The notes below the pieces were generated by a model, which saw nothing but the letters and a program-made list of their open reading frames with translations, was not told the DNA's origin and did no database searches. The translations under genes and the position numbers were made by a program. DNA of 64,000 nucleotides from Eutreptiella sp. 'Long Island Sound 2002' (Eukaryota > Euglenozoa > Euglenophyceae > Eutreptiales > Eutreptiaceae), in NCBI GenBank assembly GCA_964036045.1, contig OZ038381.1, positions 142,018,096 through 142,082,095 on the forward strand, given 5' to 3'. Positions 50,691 through 60,295 of the stretch are shown in pieces (position 1 is the first letter of the stretch; every line of letters begins with the position of its first letter).

Positions 50691-51170
50691 GGCGTGCACT
50701 ATTCACCTGTTTGGCGTCGAAAAGATTTTCGTCGCGTTTTTACGCGTTTCGCAGCGCGCTTATTCGCCTATGCGGTTTTTATGCTAATTAGCTTTATTTT
50801 AAGCTATTCAGAAACTTTTTTCGTCGTGTTTTACGTATCCTTTTTTTTCGTTCTGGGACAGGACCCCAGCGTACGGTGCGGGAAGGGAAGTAACCCTGTT
50901 GTCTCGCCCTACTACGTCATGGGGGAGGACTCTCCGGCCCCTCAGTGCATTTTTGTGGAGGAATCCCCGGTGCCTATGAGCGGCGTCAAATGCCGCCTGT
51001 GTCTTGTGCTGGAATCTCCAGAGCCTACGGGGGACCGGGCCGTTCTCACATCTCTGGTGCCTATGAGTGGCACAAAAGATCGTCCATTCCTAATGGATGA
51101 TCCTCTGGCGGTGCCGAAGGGTAGAAATGTGTGCTGGGGGGGAGGGAAACCGGTGGAGGGAGGTTGAGCA
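50691..51170 (+). pseudogene. PMSG-repeat ORF fragment, related to Gypsy-3 leader
   Basis: Plus-strand frame at 50,694-51,167. From about 50,880 it reads YVMGEDSPAPQCIFVEESP, PMSGVKCRLCLVLESPEP, LVPMSGTKDRPFLMDD, the same PMSG/LVEES repeat as at 30.74-31.07 kb. The N-terminal part of the frame (50,694-50,870) is AT-rich with a hydrophobic stretch and may be chance. Function unknown. Confidence 0.4.
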
Positions 51171-51623
51171 AACCTGCCAATGAACTTGGTCTCTCCCCCC
51201 TCAACTGCATCTCCTATGGAGGACCTCCAACCGCGGTTACTGCCCAATTGGGGGGGGGGGGGATCCAGAGGTTGCAACGGGCTCGGAGCCTGTTTTTGCG
51301 CCCTATCCGCGAATCCAATCACCTATGGTGGTTCGTCAGTAACCACAATATATTGTAGTGGACGAATCCCTGACGGCACCGCCGCAGCCTGGTACTGTTG
51401 GTGCTGTTTCCCCTCCGCCATCACGCCGCCCCCGCCAGGCGGCTTACATCCAGCGAGTGCACGGACTCCCGCACCTGATTCGGCCATCCCGTGGTGGGGG
51501 TAAAGGTAAAGGTAAAGTGCCCGGGCGCTCTCCGAACTCCAGCGTATCCGTGATCCCTACCTGTCCCTCGCAGCATCCCTTCCGGCTCGCGGGGTCAAAG
51601 ACACCCTAGCGCCTAGGACACTG

Positions 51624-51700
51624 CGTTCCAACCCCTCCGGGATTCGAACCGAGCACCTCTAGTTCAGGTGTCACGTGCATGACCGCTGAACTACGCGACC
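51624..51700 (-). tRNA. tRNA-like sequence (pseudo-tRNA or SINE head)
   Basis: A perfect B-box/T-loop word GGTTCGAATCC (51,640-51,650) and an A-box-like GTAGTTCAGCGG (51,684-51,695) have tRNA spacing. A CACCT/AGGTG stem with a 7-base loop GAACTAG fits an anticodon arm, but position 33 is not T, the T-stem has a mismatch, and the acceptor strands do not pair. Therefore not a working tRNA gene; more likely a pseudogene or a tRNA-derived SINE promoter. Confidence 0.4.
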
Positions 51701-52904
51701 TTCTCTATCCCGTGGTGGGGGTTCGGGGGGGGGACATGCCTCTGGGGGGGGGGCGCCTGCGCCTGTTGTTGTGCGCCCCACACCCCCATTATGCCGTGTG
51801 GGAGGGCCCTCTGGTCCCTCCGTGGCAGGGGAGGCTCCTGGAGGAGGCGGTGGTGGGTCATCTCCTCCTGGTGGGGGGGGGTCCCTCTTTTCGACATTCT
51901 GGGGGCCCCGCTCAAACACGGGGGGAGGCTGAACTCAAGCACACTTGTGGCTGTCCGCGGTGTGTTGTGGACTCTGAAACGTGCATCCAATCTCTGATGG
52001 CTCAGGTGCGGGACCTGCGAGCTGAAAATCTAGAGTTGCAGCGATCCCAGCAGGAGCTTTCGCAGGCAGTAACCTGTACCGCTGGCATCAGTCAGTCCTG
52101 CGGGGACCGGATGACGCAAATCTTGTTTACGTTGGCTCAGCTTGACGCGACGGTTCAGGGATACCAGCGGGATTCTAAGGCGGTGGAGGCTAGTGTGTCG
52201 GATCATCTTGAAATGTCCAACAGCAACACAGCTAAATGCTTTAGCGCAGTGGAAACACTCGCTACGCGTTACGCAGCCGTTGCATCTAGGATCGATGCAT
52301 GGGAGGACTGGTACTCCACGCCTGCAGAACCCGATACGGTGTTCCCGCCCCCGCCATCGGCGCCTCCATCTGTTCTTGATCCTGAGCCGGCGGCGCCTAC
52401 AGTGCCCATGGGTGCGCCGCCCGGTCCATCCCGGGGTGGTTGTGTCCTTCCTTTCTCCATCCACGGATCCCCCGATTGCATCTACCTTCCGAGCGCTTGT
52501 CCAGATTCGGGGTGGCCGAGGGGGGGGGGGAACAGCACGAACACCCCCATCACCAAGAACCTACTTCGTGGAGGGGAACCCCCGAAAAGCAGAAAGAACC
52601 TGCTATCCCCGAGTGGAGGGCGGCACCTCAGGGCAAAGAACACCCCACGGAGCCTACGGCCCCGTGGACCAGTGCGGAGGAGAACTCCTCTTCGTTGGGG
52701 AACATCAATCCCCTCACAAAAAATGTTTTCACTTCCCCCGGGAAGCCTTCGTACACGCTCTCTCATCCTACGAACACGTGTACAGTTCCTCCAGTGAAGG
52801 TTGCACCCAGTGCAAGTGGAGGTGCACCCCCAGCCATGGCTTCCCCCGCTTACCACCCGTACCAAATACCTATGATGCAAAAAAGTTACACCAAAGGTAG
52901 GTAG
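51679..52904 (+). pseudogene. Coiled-coil ORF1/gag-like protein, frame-broken
   Basis: The protein-like part starts near 51,930 with a Cys motif (HTCGCPRCVV), then a long helix (SLMAQVRDLRAENLELQRSQ, DATVQGYQRDSKAVEASVSD) to about 52,310, resembling the coiled coils of LINE ORF1 or gag leaders. It continues Pro-rich, then the frame changes at the G-run 52,515-52,524 and a second frame runs to TAG 52,904 inside a GGTA tract. No RT follows. Start uncertain; the 5' part overlaps the tRNA-like sequence. Confidence 0.45.
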
Positions 52905-52914
52905 GTAGGTAGGT
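52896..52914. repeat. GGTA microsatellite
   Basis: Nearly five GGTA units, containing the stop codon of the preceding frame. Compare 10,228-10,244. Confidence 0.8.
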
Positions 52915-54040
52915 GCACTCGGTCGTGGAGAGGCGCCCCATGGTTCCCCCTGGCGTCGCCCCTGTGACGAACAGGAAGAGGCTCTGCGCGTGAAGAGGGG
53001 AGGCGGCTTACATCCCGCTAGACCTGACTGTTGGCCCCCAACAAAGCGGCCCCGGGCTACACCGGGAGGGCTGATCGCCGCCAGCGTGACGTGCTTGTCT
53101 CGCCGGGAGGGTGGGCCCCCGTGCTTGCGCACGTCCCCTCCTTTGGGCGGAACCCTAGGGGTTCACCGGACTTCCTGGCGTATCCCGTTCCCAAGGCATG
53201 CATGCATGTTCTTGGTACTAGGGTTCCGAGGCGCTTGGGTGTCGCACGCTCCGCCTCGAGTCCCAAAGCAGCGCCGGCCTTAGGATGCAGCCTTACCCCC
53301 GGGCTCCGGATCTTGTTTGGCCGGGTCACCTGCATGGCACGGGCTGCCTCAGTGCCCGGGCTGTGGGCACTGGGTTTCCTATTGTTGGCTTACGTTTGTG
53401 GTTGGGTCCGGGTTGCGGTTGGTCGTGGGTTTTGTTTATCCCTGCCCGTTGTGGCTTGGGTCTTGGGTGGGTGTGTTTGGGCTCGGTTTGTGGTGTTGTC
53501 CCTCTTTTGCCGGCTGTTTGTGGTGTTCCTGGTTGGGCTTTGAAGTCGGCCTGCTTTCGGGACCTGTGTTGTTTCGTGCGCGTTTCCCTTGCCCCCCGCC
53601 GTTTCCGGTTCCGGTGTGCGGTGTGGGCGTGCGTGCCGGGCCCGGGTCTCGGCTGTGCCCCGCCCTTCTTGGCTGGGTTGTCGGGTTGTGTTTTTTGCGC
53701 TTTTTTTTTCCGGTTGCTGGGTGTCCCTGTCCCGGGTCTCGTGGTCTCTCCCCCTGTCTCCTTTCTTTCGGGCTGGGCTGCTGGCTTTTTTTTTTTTCTG
53801 CTTGTGTCGGTGCCTCTTTTCCCGGTGGGCGGCTGTTCCTTGCTTGGTGTTGCCGGTTTTGGCTGGGTGGTCCCCCTGTGCCTGTTTGGGGGTCCTGTCT
53901 TCGGTGCCCTCTGGGTGGGGGGTTTGGCCCCCTTCTGTGTTGTTGGCGGGCGGTTTGATGGCTGTGGGCTGTTTTCGCGCGCCCCCCCCCCTTTTTTTGG
54001 GGGGGGGGGGGGCCTGCCTCGCTGTTCCTCCCTTTGCCTT
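52915..54040. other. No gene seen; transition into low-adenine sequence
   Basis: The first 380 bp have mixed composition and share words with 10.3-10.45 kb. From 53,340 the plus strand becomes T/G/C-rich with T-runs (53,703-53,712, 53,786-53,798) and a G-run (53,996-54,012). No supported coding region. Confidence 0.5.
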
Positions 54041-55290
54041 CCTTCGGCTGGCGCTTGCTCTGTGGCTGGTGTGTGGTGTGGTTGGTCCCTCGCCACTCCT
54101 GGCGGAGGTTCCTGCGTGCTACTCCCCGCCACTCCTGGCTGGGTTTCGCTGCCGGTGGTTCTGGGCGGTGCCCGCCACTCCTGGCTGGGGTCTGCCGGCG
54201 GCGGTGGTGTGTGGTGTGTGGCGGTGGTGTGTTGGTGGGGTTGTGGCTGGTGTGTGGTGTGGTTGGTCCCTCGCCACTCCTGGCGGCGGTTCCTGTGTGC
54301 TACTCCCCGCCACTCCTGGCTGGGTTTCGCTGCCGGTGGTGGTGGGCGGTCCCCGCCACTCCTGGCTGGGGTCCGCTTGCGGCGGTGGTGTGTGGTGTGT
54401 GGTGTGTGGCGGTGGTGTGTTGGTGGGGTTGTGGCTGGTGTGTGGTGTGGTTGGTCCCTCGCCACTCCTGGCGGAGGTTCCTGTGTGCTTCTCCCCGCCA
54501 CTCCTGGCTGGGTTTTGCTGCCGGTGGTGGTGGGCGGTCCCCGCCACTCCTGGCTGGGGTCCGTTGGCGGCGTTGCTGTGTGATGTGTGGTGTGTGGCGG
54601 TGGTGTGTTGGTGGGGTTGTGGCTGGTGTGTGGTGTGGTTGGTTCCTCGCCACTCCTGGCGGAGGTTCCTGTGTGCTACTCCCCGCCACTCCTGGCTGGG
54701 TTTCGCTGCCGGTGGTGGTGGGCGGTCCCCGCCACTCCTGGCTGGGGTCCGCTTGCGGCGGTTGTGTGTGGTGTGTGGTGTGTGGTGTGTGGCGGTGGTG
54801 TGTTGGTGGGGTTGTGGCTGGTGTGTGGTGTGGTTGGTCCCTCGCCACTCCTGGCGGAGGTTCCTGTGTGCTACTCCCCGCCACTGCTGGCTGGGTTTCG
54901 CTGCCGCTGGTGGTGGGCGGTCCCCGCCACTCCTGGCTGGGGTCCGCTGGCGGCGTCGGTGTGTGGTGTTTGGCGATGGTGTGTTGGTGGGGTTGTGGTT
55001 GGTGTGTGGTGTGGTTGGTCCCTCGCCACTCCTGGCGGAGGTCCCTGGGTGCCACTCCCCGCCACTCCTGGCTGGGTTTCGCTGCCGGTGGTGGTGGGCG
55101 GTCCCCGCCACTCCTGGCTGGGGTCCGTTGGCGGCAGTGGTGTGTGGTGTGTGGTGTGTGGTGTGTTGTTGGGGTCCCTCGCCACTCCTGGCAGAGGTTC
55201 CTGTGTGCTACTCCCCGCCACTCCTGGCTGGGTTTCGCTGCCGCTGGTGGTAGGCGGTCCCCGCCACTCCTGGCTGGGGTCCGCTGGCGG
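54041..55290. repeat. ~185-bp minisatellite array, seven copies
   Basis: Units marked by TCCCTCGCCACTCCTGGC near 54,086, 54,268, 54,456, 54,644, 54,838, 55,018 and 55,174; spacing about 156-194 bp through gain or loss of GTGTGGT words. Each unit contains three copies of CGCCACTCCTGGC, a short inverted repeat (GCCA/TGGC). Large frames are open on both strands with no protein character. Confidence 0.9.
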
Positions 55291-57060
55291 CGGTGGTGTG
55301 CGTGCTTTGCTTGGCCGCGTCGGGCGGGCCGGCCTCCCGGGCGCGTTCTGGTGCGCCTCACCTTTTCCTTTGGCCGCTTTGTCTTTCTGCTTTGCTTGGC
55401 CCCCTCCGGGCTGGGGTTGCCCCTCTCTCTTTCGCTGCTGTTGCCGTTCCTCGTTGGTTGTTTTTCTCGGCCTCCCGCTGCCTGGCTCGCGCCTCGTTTG
55501 TGTCTCCCGCTTGGCCGTTGGCTGCTCTTTGGTGGTTGCTCCCCCGCCCCCCCCCCCCTTTGTGTCTCGCGGTTTTCGTCGCTCCTGCTTGTGGCCTTGG
55601 TGTTTTTTTTTTCTTCTTCTTCTTCCTCCTCCGTGCGCCCTCGTTGTCTCCGGCTTTCTCTGGTTTCCGGCCCCGGGTGCCCTGGGCCTCGGCGCTTGCG
55701 TTGTTTGTTTTGTTGGCCTTCCGCTTCTCGGCTCTCCGTGCGCTTGTCCCTCTTTCGTGCTTTCCGCCTGGCTGTTGGCTGCTCCCGCGTGGTTGCTGCC
55801 CCCCCCCCCCCCCCCTTTGTGTCTCGCGGTTTTCGTTCCTGCGGCTCGGTGCTGTGTGCCGTGCTGTGCTGTGCGTCCCTGGGTGCGGTGCTGCGCCGCG
55901 CTGCTGCGCCGCGCTGCTGCGCGCTGTGTCGCCCGGTGTTGTGCTGTCGTGTGCTGTGTTGCGCTCGTTTGGTGCCGCTGCTTGTTGCGCCGTGCCCTCT
56001 GGCGCTGCCCGTCGCCCTGTGCTCTGCGGCGCTGTGTTTTGCGGTGTTCCCCCGCGCTGTGTGCTCTGTGCTGTGTGTGTTTTGTCGTGGCGCGGGGGTG
56101 CGTGCTGTTGTTCGCCGCTCTGCATTGTGCTGTGTGTGTCTCGGGGTGCTGTGCTGTGCGTTCCCTGTGCTCTCCGTTCTGTGCGGTGCTGTGCTTCGCT
56201 GTGCTGGTGCGCTCGCGTTGTGCTGTTCGTGTGGTGCGTGCTGTTGCTGGCGCCTGGTGCTGTGGTGCGCTGCTGTGTGTTGTGAGGTTTCCTGTGGTGT
56301 GCCGTGGTGCGGTGCTGGGTCTGGTGCCCCGTGGTTGTCTGCTGGTGGCGCGTTTCGGTGTCTGTGTCCCTGTCTGGCCGCGTGGTCTGTTTCCCTGTGG
56401 TTGGTGTGGTTTGCTGTGGTGCCCTGCTTTCCTGTGTCGTGTTCTGTGGTGTTGTGCTGTCGCGTGGTGCTGTGCTGTTGTGCTCTGTTGTCGTGTTGCG
56501 GTGCTGTTGGGGCTTGCTTTGCCCTTCTGTGGGCTGTCGTGCTGTGCTGTGTTGTGCTGTTGGTTGGCTGTGCTGTTTTTGGCCCGGTGGTGGTGTCCGC
56601 GTGCTGTGGTGCTCTTTTCCACGCGCTGTGCGTTCCCTGTCTTCTCTGCTCTGTGCGCTGCGGTGCCTTGTTGTGCTGGCTGTGGTGCCCTGCGTCCCTG
56701 TGTCGCGTGCTGTGGCGCTGTGCTGTCGTGTGGTGCTGTGCTGTCGTGCTCTGCTGTCGTCTTGCGGTGCTGTTTGTGTTTGCTTTGCCCTCCTGTGGCC
56801 TGTCGTGCGGCGCCAGTGTGGTCTGCGCTGTTGTTGGTGCCTCGTGCTGTGGCGTGTCCCTGTGCGTTGTGGTGTCTCCCTGGGCGTTCTGCGGTGTGGT
56901 GGTGCTGCTCTGGTGTGTCGTGGTGTCTTGCTGTGCTGTGCGTTGTCCTGTGGTGTCCTGCGCTCTGTGCCGTGTCCTGCGGTGCCGTGCTGTCCTGCGG
57001 TGCTGTGCTGGTTGGCTGTGCTGTGCGGTTGTCTGCGCTGCTGGTGCTGGTGCTCTTTTC
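55291..57060. repeat. GC box plus adenine-depleted repeat, copy 2
   Basis: 55,297-55,420 matches 47,305-47,430; C-runs at 55,548-55,558 and 55,799-55,814 follow as in copy 1; 55,850-57,060 aligns with 49,271-50,240. Plus-strand A is nearly absent over more than 1 kb. Frames of up to ~1,000 codons here are artefacts. Confidence 0.75.
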
Positions 57061-57129
57061 CTTTTCTAAAAACCCCTGCCGTTTTTCTGTGCCTTTGAAA
57101 ACTGTTTTTTTTTTTTTTTTGCTTCTGAA

Positions 57130-57524
57130 AAAAAAAAATTATACACGACCCAACACACTCGCGTGCAGCAAGACCATGTTCGCTGCTGTGCCTTACGTGC
57201 TACCTGTCGTTCTTGATGTTCTCGGCCTTGTTCTTGTGCGTGGCGTCGTGGAGCGTGTTGGTGTCCATTGCTAAGGGTTAACCGCGTTCCCCCAGGGCCG
57301 CCGCCTGAGCTGTAGGGCAAGGGGAGTGATGGGCACGAGGGTGGGGAGAGAGGTGCATGAGGAATAAGAAGAAGAAGGCGGCAGGGCGCGACGTGAGGGG
57401 TCGTGGCGAGTTATGAAATATTTTTTCGAGTTTTATGCGCTGCTCGCGACGCGTTTTTCTTTGCGCCTGTAGCGAGTTAGACGACGGCAAGGACGGCGTT
57501 GGGGTCCCACGAGCGTTACGGTGC
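57130..57524. repeat. Conserved 400-bp repeat, copy 2
   Basis: Direct repeat of 50,290-50,690, beginning after T- and A-runs (57,104-57,140) and ending TACGGTGC, about 25 bp before the Gypsy-2 gag ATG. Its position suggests it could be the leader or LTR end of that element, but no matching 3' copy is in the window. Confidence 0.85.
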
Positions 57525-57548
57525 ACCAAAGCGGTGGAGGGGAGTGAC

Positions 57549-58839
57549 ATGCCTAAACCGCAATTTAATGGGCAGTTAGAGAGCTACGACGAGTGGGTGG
57601 AGAAGCTGCAACAATGGTTTGGGGGGATGTGATACCATATACCGAAAGGCCAACGAGGCAAAAATGATTTTGAGTACCTTGCCCCCATGGCTAAAAGAGA
57701 TCATCAACGCACGAGTCACCGGGGCCACTCAACACACATGAACGGCCCCCACCCTCAAAGAATTGTGGGACTTTTTGGAACAACGTTTCCACGAGTATGA
57801 CCCCTCACGGGCTGATGAAAGGTGGCGAGCCCTCACCCCCAGGGTTGTTAAAGGGCAAGTGACCCTCATCCACTTGGACCATTTCTATGCTGGTTGGCAA
57901 TGTTTGTTGCCTTTGGGCAACGAGACTCGTCTCGGCGTGGTCCGGAAGCAGCTGCTAAGCAAGCTCCCGTTGATCAAAGAGAAGGTGGTCAAACAAGAGG
58001 CCAAGAATAGCCCGGACAGTTATGTGGTGGATTTTAGTGGCCTTGAACCTTCGCCGGGTCGCGCCCAATTTGAGAAGGAACTCAGGAAATATAGCGCTCA
58101 ACGTTGCACTACGGATCCTGAGATTGTTTACTATTCGGGGCCGGGAGTGATAGCTGACTGCAAAGACCCGTATCTACAGGAGTGGATCTTGCAACTCAAC
58201 AACACACCTCACGCACGCGCCTGTACTATGAAGGTGGAGCAACGTAGGCCTTGTTTGAAGCCTGAGGATATCTACGCCCTTGCCCATAAAAACGTCTCGG
58301 AGAGGGAAGCTCTCGAACGCCTCAATATAGGAGGCAAGACGACGGTGACCTACACTCATTGCCCTTGTCACAATGAAACCGCTCTGAATGCGGTTAATGC
58401 GAATGCTACGGCGGACCCTAACACCGCCGAACAGGCTGACACCTCCGTCAACACCGTGGGGCACCTTGAACCTCCGGTGAAGAAAACCGTTGGCCCCGGC
58501 CCTAAACCGCCACCTTCCTTTTGGGTTCCGTGTTCCAAACATTGGAAAACACGTAAACAAACAGATATATACTACCATATTGATTGTGTTGTCACCAAGA
58601 ACACCCTTTGGACGTGTAAACCTAATTCTCCATGCAATGACACTCATTGGAGCGTTGCGGGTAAGTCCAAAGCTTGTAAGCCTAGGGGTGGTGGTCGGGA
58701 TAAGGGTGGCAGTGGTGGTAAAGGTGGCGGCGGCAGGGGCGATAAGGGAGGAAAAGGAACCGCCCTACGGGCGCCGACATTGGTAGGAGTGCTCAGAGGC
58801 GCCCCCTTCGAAAGAAGAAACCCTCGGGCACCCCTGTGA
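57549..58839 (+). pseudogene. gag: Gypsy-2 gag, broken
   Basis: ATG 57,549 (MPKPQFNGQLESYDEWVEKL) begins a retrotransposon-gag N-terminus. The frame shifts near 57,628, meets a TGA at 57,738-57,740, then runs open to 58,839. Capsid-like features: WDFLEQRFHEYDPSRADERW and HLDHFYAGWQCLLPLGNETR. A His/Cys-containing tail (CPCHNETALN, CKPNSPCNDTHW) and a Gly/Lys-rich end (GGKGGGGRGDKGGKG) are consistent with nucleic-acid binding. The last bases overlap the pol frame in another phase. Confidence 0.7.
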
Positions 58840-58846
58840 CACTACG

Positions 58847-59281
58847 GTGGCTCTCGTTCCATCGAGAGCCATGAAGGGGCATATAGTGATTAGTGAGGTT
58901 CAAAACAAACTGTCTGTTCAGGTTGTTTTGCCAAATGGAGAATTTAAGGCTTCCCGTGTTCTGGTGGATTTTGGGTGCCAAGCGGTCGCTTTGGCCAACC
59001 CTAATGTTTTTGGAGACCCAATCTCCGAAAAATATGCATCCCCCCAACGGAGGCGCCTACTCCAAGCCGATAATGAGACGCCTTTGCCGGGCGGGGACGA
59101 GCAAATATACGTCAAAACTCAATTCACGGGGGTTGTGGATGGTAGTGTTTTACTTTCTCGTGTTGCCCAATATGGCGTGTCCCCGTACCTTGTCCCGAAT
59201 TTACCTAGGAATATATTTTTGGGGCACCCATGGGGTTATGAACATTGTGTTTGCCATTATGCCCTTTTCAATTGTTTGTAA
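58847..59281 (+). pseudogene. Gypsy-2 protease region
   Basis: Reads VLVDFGCQAVALANP where VLxDTGA is expected (catalytic Asp kept, following residue Phe) and RNIFLGHPWGYEHC as the ILGxPWL flap/terminal motif, so a retropepsin-type fold is likely. The frame stops at 59,281 and the next part of pol is in another phase. Confidence 0.65.
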
Positions 59282-59353
59282 TCTCACCATCCAGTGCACC
59301 ACCATTTTTGAATTGAGGACTTCTGTGAAGCTCCACGAACCGGCAAATCATTT

Positions 59354-60295
59354 TTGGTTCAACCCATTCATGGTGAAGTGTCACGTCAGTCCGTGTGGGG
59401 CAAAACCGTTCCAATCATTGGGGCGGTCACTCCTATGCACCCGGCCCCGGCAATTGTGGTTACGCCCCCTGGTGGCGAGCCGCCTAACCGTGTGGAGGCC
59501 GAGAAACACATATCCTATGCCTTGACCGCTTCTTCCGTGGCCCGCGTAGAGGATCGGGCTTGTGCGTTGGAGCTCGTGGAATTTGCTCCCGAACCCCTTG
59601 CCCGTGATGTTCTACCCGCATGGCGTGGTGGGTCCGTGTGGAAGCAGTCTAACTCTGGCCTCACGGAATATTGGGCCGCACGCGTCAGAATACAATTTGG
59701 CAAAAACCCCGACGTGGACACCTTCAATAGGGTCCCGGCTATGGCCCAGGCTACCCGTTGGGTTTCGCCGCTTGATGATTTCTTTTCCACTCCCGCGGAC
59801 CCCTCAAAATTGAATTGGATGTGCCCTCCCTATCATCGGCTTTCCGAGTGTGTCCAGAAATTTCAGCAAGAAAAACTAGCAGCCATCGTCGTTGGGCCGA
59901 AGTGGACACATAGAGAGTGGTGGAAGCCCCTTATCGAAATTACTTTACAAGGGTACCACCTTCCTGGGCCGGAGAGTAAGGCCCGTCTCTATCCAAATGA
60001 CCACCTCACACCCCTTCCTCAACCGGGTTGGTCCACGGTGGCGCTATACGTGGACGGTGGTATTGCGGAGGAAAATTTAGCGGCCACTAAATGTCATGTG
60101 GCCTCCATTTTGGCACCGACCGTCCCTAACTCCGTTACGGATGACGAGCCGGGCATGCCCTCGGAGGAGGAGTCGGGGGATGAAAGGTTGCGAAACCATT
60201 TGGCTTCGGTGCGCACCCTCACATATCGAGCGACCCATAAAAAGCTCCTCGCTCCTGTTACTCTTGACCCTACCCCCAAGATTTGGAGGCGCTAG
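59354..60295 (+). pseudogene. Gypsy-2 Dam-like module
   Basis: 313-codon frame. Residues about 105-260 match the module of Gypsy-1: PDVDTFNRVPAMAQATRW, LDDFFSTPADPSKLNWM, CPPY (157-160), IVVGPKWTHREWWKPL, YHLPGPESKARLY, and a final LYVDGGI. It has the same position, between protease and RT. The motif residue before PPY is Cys rather than Asn or Asp. It is followed by an acidic stretch. Confidence 0.6.

Noticed and set aside
54034-57274. Plus-strand frames of 895 and 1,011 codons and their minus-strand counterparts
   Set aside because: They cross a tandem repeat and an adenine-free tract, are open in several phases at once, and encode Cys/Leu/Val-rich or His/Pro-rich monotony without motifs.
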